Assembly (NCBI RefSeq): GCF_020085105.1
Contig: NC_058047.1
Location: forward strand, 2,818,501 to 2,882,500
Direction: 5' to 3'
From: Siniperca chuatsi
Lineage: Eukaryota > Chordata > Actinopteri > Centrarchiformes > Sinipercidae
DNA: 64,000 nucleotides
Below the pieces are notes generated by a model that was given only the letters and a program-made list of their open reading frames with translations, was not told the origin of the DNA and made no database searches. A program made the position numbers and the translations under genes. This document shows, piece after piece, positions 56,750-64,000 of the stretch. Each line of letters starts with the position of its first letter. The stretch's first letter is position 1.

Positions 56750-59700
56750 CAAGATGTAGCGTTTTAATTAGTGAGCTTTAGAGGTGCTGGTAGGTGGATT
56801 GTTTTGCCTTTAACCAGAGCCAGGCTAGCTGTTTCCCAGTTTGTATCAGTCTTTATTCTAAGCTGTTGGCTGTAGCTTCATATTTAGCATACATACATGA
56901 AAGTGGTATCGATTGATCTCATCTATCGGCAAGAAAGCAAATAAGCGTATTTCCCAAAATGTCAGGCTATTCCTTTAAATCTATGAATGTAATGCCTCTC
57001 CCTTAATTTGCAAGATATTTGGGCTACATGCAGTTTAAATAAACCGTAAATTAAGTTATTAAAACACTAGAATTGTTCATTTAAGAGCAGGTGCACCACC
57101 AACATTTTGATCTTTTAAAGGTCAAATTTGATTGTTTTACCTCTTAAAATGTATTTTCTCAAGCATATTCCACCTTTTGTTTTTATGGGGAAATAATTGC
57201 TGTTCTGTTCCATGTTAATATAAAGTAAACCATAGTGCTGTAATGATGTGCAGGATCAAACTGTATATCTACAGACTAATCTCTGCAACAGCTGCTGCAC
57301 TAAAAAAATCACCTTCCTCAGATGGATACAGCGCAGCATGCACAATAATAAAATATTAAACTAACACACCATGTTAGTGGGGTGAGCCCAGAGGAAGGCT
57401 GCTGTTCACAGCAGACTGACGTAAATCTGGTCTGAATTTCTGGAGCTGACAATCTTCTAAAGCAGAGGGCCTTTCTGGGCTTCTTCCGCTGCCTCTTATC
57501 TGTCTGCCGGAGGATACCCAGGAGACAGACACACATAATAAATGTGTGAGTGCTGGGTGTGTGTGTGTTTGTGTGTGTCTCCAGAGCCTATTTCTATGCA
57601 ACTGCACAACATAACCATCCTCCGATGTTGCAAAGAAGAGTTGTAAAAGAGGAATGATGACAGGAAAACCAGAATACAGTGAAATTCAAAAACAGAGATA
57701 CAGAGATAATATTTGCCACAGTCCTCTGTTAGGATACTGTCATTGTTGTCTTTTGCTCATGTATTACGAACTGTCTCCTGACATCACTCGGCCTTGCTCT
57801 GCCATCCTGTTAACTTGTGCGTCATACTTGGGAAGATTGTAGAGTTTTTATGCACAAAAAAGGCTTTTGCCCCAAGAGTTTAGTGTCCAGAAAAACATCT
57901 CTGATCTTCCTCAAAATATTGCTACGGGATTCACTTCCACATGCTTCACCTTCACTATAACAACCCAACAAGTCATCATACCAACACAACAAAATAAGAT
58001 GTTAGTGCCTTCCAAAACATCCCTATGACTGTTGTGCGTTGCCTCTTCTATGGTTAATATCAGGTTAAGTTTAGGCGACTAAAACCACTGGTTAAAGGAT
58101 GGATAAAAGAAAAAAACTGTTGTTGATAGCGCACAAACCACGGTCTCCAGTGTCACTTTGTTTGTCCATCCTCCACTTTGAACTCCTCCCCTAAGACAAC
58201 CTCACACTGCTTCCATTTTTGATACTGAACACAAACAAATGCTGTTTTCTGGGGAGGACAGTCTTGACATCCAGCTTGTCACTCCTCTTTCAAAAAAAGT
58301 GCATAAAACTTCATTGCGGTGGACAACACATTGTCTAACGTTGATCTGAAAGAACACATCTTAACCTTCAGACCCAGGTTGTAAAAAAAAAAGAAATTCG
58401 TTTAGCTGTGAAACGACACTTCACCACTCTGGACTTTGATTCATCTCCAAATCAATCAATTAGCTCCTTCTGGCCATTCAGCTCAGAGGAGAAAAGGCTG
58501 CAGAAGAGATTATTTATCTGCTGTCAGGACGGTTGTCAGGCGACAGGACGACAAACGGCGGCCGTGTGTACTCTGAGCGTCCAGCAGAGCCTGCTGGTTT
58601 GTAAGGAGGCACAGCTCAGGGGGAAAGGTTAATAAGGACACCTCCTCTTTACCGGAGAGACAGCGCCGTCACTTTGCCAGCGAGGGAGCCTCGAACAGGT
58701 CTCTGCCACATGCAGCGCAGGAATATTTTAGAATATTAATTGCACACTTAGTATGCCGTTGTCATATAGCTTTTATTAGTATTCCATCAACTCAATGAGG
58801 CGTGAAAGGGCCAGATGCTGTGTCCTCATCTATCCCACATATATTGTTGTCTGTTGTCAGTTATCAGTGCAGTGAGTGTCAGTCTGCTCATCACTTCAGT
58901 GATCTGATGTCATGTATTTATTAATTGGACTAGTGAGTTTAAAAATTGATTAATAACAGTCAGGTTGGATCTACATTATCAAAATGGGGGGTGCATCGTG
59001 TGTAGAGTAAGGACCCTAAACTTCTCATTGTTGTCAACACACACACACATTAGTATTACTGCACTTGTGAGGACGCTGTTGACCCATATTAATTATCTGG
59101 AGGCTCACCCTTACATCATCTATTCTGCGCCGAACCACAAATCTTACTGTTTGTTTGTTTTTTTCTTGTGGCATAATGAGAGTCCCCATGAAGCACAATT
59201 TACAGTTTCTACATCCATGTGGCTGCGAGGGTCTTCGTGATGTAATTTCCGCCATCTACCTCTGGAACACAGGCACCCGTAACATCTCAACTAATGCTGA
59301 TACACAGTTTAGTAGAAACAGAACCGTGTGTGCGTCCATTTGGGGCTATATCCATGCCTTAATGTGACATCATGTTGTGATCCACAACATGATGGAAACC
59401 AAAGACACACATACATGAGCTTTTATTACTCTGCCGCGGAGAAAATGGTATTAGTTTACATTAACAGCTCTTGTGTGTCACATATTGCCTGAAATTTCGC
59501 TCTTATAAATGCTGGTGTGACCAAACCCTTATCGTAAACTTTATAACCACTACATACCTGTCTTCAAACCTGATCCTAACTTCAGTAGAGTAATTCTAAC
59601 CCCAAAATAAAGGTTCAGTCATGCAGATATCAGCTATTTGTCCCCAAATGAACGTCCCCACAAAGTACCTGTGTAAACAGGCTTGTGTCCCCATAATGTC

Positions 59701-61060
59701 ATAAGTACATAACTCAAACACAGAAGATTCAAATATCAATGGATTTAAGTGAGATTTCTGCAATAATAAGCTAATGATTAAGAGATTGATTAATGAATGT
59801 CAATGTACTTATAGATGAAAATATTTAGTTAACCGGTAAAGTGATCATCTCCAAGACTTTCAGCATCTTTTACTTTCTGCATGTCATTAAAAAGGATCAT
59901 TTGATCTTTACCTGATCTTTTACATCATAAAACGTCCTCCTTTAGATTGCTGCTGTAGGATGAATTAATTCAGACACATCTGCATTTTTGTTTCACACTT
60001 TATTCCTTTGCTCTTTACATCCCGTCTGAGTCACGGCATTTACTTTTTAATTAAGTTGGAAGAGTATCTCGGTTTGCTCGCATTGTAGCTCTTTTTTATG
60101 GGACCAGTGAAGTCCCAAAAGATCGTATTTTGTGGGAAGAAGTTATTATCTTGTAGGAACAAGGCTCATATATTGCTCGAACAAGTTATCTTGTTAGAAC
60201 AAGATCTGTATGTTCAGCCAGGAAGATCTCTATCAACTTGTTCCCACTATAAACAGATCTTGTTCTCATAAATTCACATTTTATTCTCATGGATAAAAAA
60301 ACACCATCTTGTTGGGACTTTGGGGGTTCCTGCTCCTGTTTAGCTGCAACTGTTTATTGATATTTCTGTTGGTTTATAGATAATTTCTTATGCGATGACT
60401 TGTGTGTCGATGCTTGTTTGTGCTTTGACATCTTGTTCCAAACCAATTTGCTGAAGTTGATATACTGATGTTCTCTGGCTCTGTAATCATGTAAAAGAGG
60501 CATTAATTTACAACGTTTTGTTCATTTCTGCACCCCGGCACTTAGTGATTTACCTCAGTGGAAGTGACTTTTACGACTGTGTTGGAGGTGAGAGTCAATG
60601 AAGCACATGAGTGGAGGTCTTCCATAACATTATAACTCTCTTTTACTGCACTCCAGAGCTGTGAGCTGGTGGCTGACAGCCAGTCAGGAGGAGCAACGCT
60701 CACCTTCCTCAGAAGAAGTGAGAGCCATCAAGAGCACATTTTTATTGGGTGCTTCCCCTCTGAAATCCACACTCAGCATTTTTCTAAATAAATAAAAGAA
60801 AGGCCTTTTTTGGCCTTTGCTTCTTTGCTTTTTGAACCTTAATGTGTTGGATTGTGGCACTTTCAATAGTGAAAATACTGGGGGTGAGGTTGATGTATGA
60901 GTTTTTAAGGGCATATATCTTAATAATGCTGGATTGATTTGGGGAGGTGTTGTTAGCCACACTGCTGATGTGTAGGGATGGATTGGCATGAACGTTTGTT
61001 CAGAATATCAAGTTCCCTTCAGGATGAATCAGTAACTCTGGTGAACACTTCACTTTTCAT
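56750..61060. other. Gene-free stretch
   Basis: No exon recognised. The short open frames lack domains. Small CA/GT runs occur at 57555-57580 and 59038-59050. Confidence 0.4.
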
Positions 61061-61069
61061 CTAACGGGA

Positions 61070-61560
61070 TCACCAGGTTTGTCAGGTCCCGCTCTGCTCC
61101 CTAGTACATGTTTTTCAGTGTTTCCTGTTTTATTTTGTGATTCTCACCTCTCCTCTCGTGTCAGCAACTTCACTTCCTGTCTTTGTGTGTTTCCCTCCAG
61201 GTTTTGATTGTCTGCCCTGCCCTGATTAGTTTCACCTGTGTCTCGTCATCCTCCCCTGTCTTATTATTAATGTAGTTCTCCCTGTGTTTTTGGATCTTTG
61301 GTTAGTTTACCTGTGACCTGCCTGTTTTTGGACCTTGCTTTATGTTTTTTGGACTTTTTGGATTTTCTGCCTGCCCCTTGGATTTATTGGACTGCTTTTC
61401 TGGATTTGACCTTTGCCTGCCTCACCATACATGTAAGCCTTCTGTTCTTTAACTATTTATTAAATCATTGTACTACATCAGCTCTGCCTTTTTTGAGTCT
61501 GCGTTTAGGTCCAAGTCCTCGTGTTCCCTGTACCCTGCTTTCACAAGTATAACGAGGTTA
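61070..61560 (+). mobile_element. Non-autonomous interspersed repeat
   Basis: Starts TTTGTCAGGTCCCGCTCTGC, contains GGATCTTTGGTTAGTTTACC and TTTTTTGGACTTTTTGGATT, and ends GAGTCTGCGTTTAGGTCCAA with GTACCCTGC. The 3' end matches the minus-orientation repeat at 10428-10500. Confidence 0.55.
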
Positions 61561-61589
61561 AAATTTGTATTTGTCCAATACCTTAGTTT

Positions 61590-61710
61590 ATGACCAAACA
61601 CCTGCAAACCTAATGACATTCCCATCAACGTCAGCTGTACTTCTAGTGCTAATTGATATGCTAACATGTCTGCTAAAACATCAGCATGTTAGAATGGTGA
61701 CATTGTGACA
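61590..61710 (-). repeat. Partial copy of the GCTAATTAGC-type repeat
   Basis: The reverse complement contains GCTGACGTTGATGGGAATGT-CATTAGG, like 50985-51010. Confidence 0.5.
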
Positions 61711-64000
61711 CTGTTTTTTTTAATTTATTTTTTATTGGCAAATATCTTAATGCCGAGTTTATTTTATTCTTTGCTTGTTTCTGTCTCCACCCCCCCTATT
61801 ATGTTCTTTGTTTCCATATAGATAGATATCTATATCTGATAAGTCAAATGTTGGTTATTGATGAACCATCCAAGTAAATTATCAAGCAAACATGTCAATC
61901 CGTCATGGTAACAATCGGTTCTTAGTTTGTATTGCACCTTTTGACCTCTGTTAACAGTCGGCTATTCCCTGCCTGCCCTGCTGTTGTCCACCTCATCACC
62001 TGTTCCAGAAGCCTTCATCAACCCCTCAGTACATTTACCTGCGCTACGCAACATAGCGTCACAGCTTTCTGCCTTTTTTCATGACCAGGGTTTTTTTTTT
62101 TTTTTTTGCCAGCCTGTTACTGATCTGTGCTCTTCATCATTGACACAGTAAACTTGCCTTTCCTTACCTGTCGGCCTCTGACACGTGCATTTGAGTTGGG
62201 GATTTACCAGTCTAATGCACCATATTGGTATTGGAGCCGATACTGACCTTAAGCGGATCAGGTGTCCACCATGATGTGACCAAACTGCGTAATAGATACC
62301 CTGAGTTGAGGTATCAGGAGACAGTTAGATCGGTGCAGCCCTAATTTAAGTCATCACCTTGGGCTCTGGGAACTTGTATTTTATGACTTTTTTTTTTGTA
62401 TAGATTAAAATGAGCAATTGACGACTAATCTAAATCCATAGATAACATCAACAGTTTTCACTGGGATTGTCTTTTTTTCTGAAGACAAACTTGCCATCAA
62501 GATAACTTGAAGATGCATAATCATTTCTACACAATGGCTTTAAAAAGAAAAATCTTTCAAAACAAAAGCTGAGACAGAGCATGATTTTACTTAACTTTTT
62601 CCAGCAGTTATTTTATTTTTTACAAATTTTTATAGCCCTTTCCACTTCTACTGCACACACACAGATGGTGAGAATCCCTCAGTTCATTAGAGTTCAGATT
62701 GGAATCTGTGTTGGGTGTGGTGGCTGTACTTTGTCCCTGTAGGATTGGAGAGAAGGAAAATTGAAACCATAACCTTTGGACAAGCAGACATTTAAAGCCT
62801 TGTCAGAGTGAGATAGGGTGCCCTGGCCCTGCCAAACCCTGACGGCTGACTCCATCATGCTCAGTATCCTCCCTCTTACTCACAGCAGCCTCCCCTTAAA
62901 CAAAAGATGTGGAGAACCGATAGCTGGTAGCCAGCAGAGGTAGACATTCCTACAGACTTCACCATCCTTTTTTCTCAGGGTAGGTTCAAACTGAACGTGC
63001 TTTTTTATTTTATTATTTTTTAAGGCGCTGCCATTTCATATAAAGTCAAAGTAAAGATTGAAGTCGACATGGGTTCACTCAGGAGGGCATAGAATGAGGC
63101 AACATTTTTAAAAATGTTTCAACTTGAGCTAAAGATGTGTACTAATGAAACTGAAAATAACAGAATTGGAGTCGGTAAAGTTCAAAATGAGTTATGCATA
63201 CACAGAAACATAAAAATTTGAAATTTATTGTCTGTCTCTTTCCCGTTGTACTAATTTTAAAGAGAGAAACCAGAAGCTGTGCTCAAATGTCAGTTTAACT
63301 CGTGCTTTAGTTAGTTTCACCAGTGAAACATGACATGCTGTGAGGGACAGGTGTTGCTGTAGTTATCTGCAGCACAATGACGTCACGGTTTAAGGGTGTC
63401 TCGATTGGCTGGCAGCCGACAATAAAAATGCTTATCAGGCACTTTTCCAAGTCCACTGTAAAACACCAGTATTAGTTTGACATCTCAAGGTAAAGATTAA
63501 AATATCACAAGAATTTAATTATTAATGTGAGTTAAGTACTTTTTGAGTAAAAATTGTTTACTACCTCAAGAAAATTAAGTCCTGGTCTCGAAATACTAGG
63601 CCTAAAAATGATCAGAAATACTTTGATCCCCGAAGGGAAACTCTTTAGCCACCACTGCCGGCCTCAGCTTTTATATCTTACAAAATATCACCTCATCGCT
63701 CAGCTAACAGAGATAATTAACACCTTCCAGTGGAGTCATCTACTTATTTTGGTGCATAGCTCTGCATTGCCACACAAACACTGACGTATACAATAAGACG
63801 CACTTCACCAAATACGTCAAACTGAGGTAATTGTTGTTGGGTAGATTACTGTCATTTAAAGCTCTGGCTCCAACACAGCGGGAGAGATCCAATTGTGGTT
63901 ATATTTCTGGTTGTGAGGTCAGTGACATTTCCACGCAGGCTGCCAGCTATTTCCATCAGTATCACTGTAATGACATTAGACCAATGTGATTGCTGTGAGT
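61711..64000. other. Gene-free stretch to window end
   Basis: No exon recognised. A T run lies at 62091-62107. AT-rich and unassigned. Confidence 0.4.

Noticed and set aside
1..64000. CRISPR arrays, tRNA or rRNA genes, bacterial operons
   Set aside because: None seen; the only tRNA-like sequence is the SINE head at 44447, which is degenerate.

Overview
The window looks like nuclear DNA of a ray-finned fish, probably a percomorph teleost. Genes are split into many small exons with consensus splice sites, and the spaces between are filled with typical fish repeats (L2-type, R4/Rex6-like and other non-LTR retrotransposons, MITEs, a tRNA-derived SINE, microsatellites). There is no operon structure and no bacterial or viral gene content.

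Layout. 1-1.7 kb: truncated L2 in minus orientation with an inverted 5' end, next to the C-terminal remnant of a DDE transposase and an inverted-repeat element. 3.9-9.9 kb (+): a two-exon gene for a secreted, probably GPI-anchored protein made almost wholly of Thr/Pro/Ala repeats (mucin-like), with a TATA box, a poly(A) signal and one apparent single-base frameshift. 10.4-14.1 kb: a nested repeat block holding an AT microsatellite, a broken Rex6/R4-like element (-) and a broken L2 element (+). 15.6-19.4 kb (-): gpx7, complete in three coding exons. 21.6-43.1 kb (+): tut4 (zcchc11), with 29 coding exons that I could join in one frame to 1527 codons plus stop. 44.8-50.2 kb (-): a gene matching the N-terminal half of human C1orf87, apparently lacking the C-terminal half. 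50.2-64 kb: no convincing gene, only repeats and unassigned sequence.

Gene relationships. gpx7 and tut4 lie head to head about 2.3 kb apart, as they do in human 1p32.3, which supports orthology and the choice of tut4 over tut7. tut4 and the C1orf87-like gene converge tail to tail. TUT4 is a cytoplasmic terminal uridylyltransferase acting on pre-let-7 and on mRNA. GPX7 is an ER-lumenal thiol peroxidase of oxidative folding. The mucin-like protein is probably displayed at the cell surface. There is no sign that these genes act in one pathway.

The most unusual locus is the mucin-like gene. It has an ordinary secretory start and a GPI-type end, but between them about 1150 residues of low-complexity repeat, including a near-perfect 345-bp (115-codon) higher-order duplication. 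I did not recognise a named orthologue. All family assignments come from reading motifs and remembered family features; no search was run.
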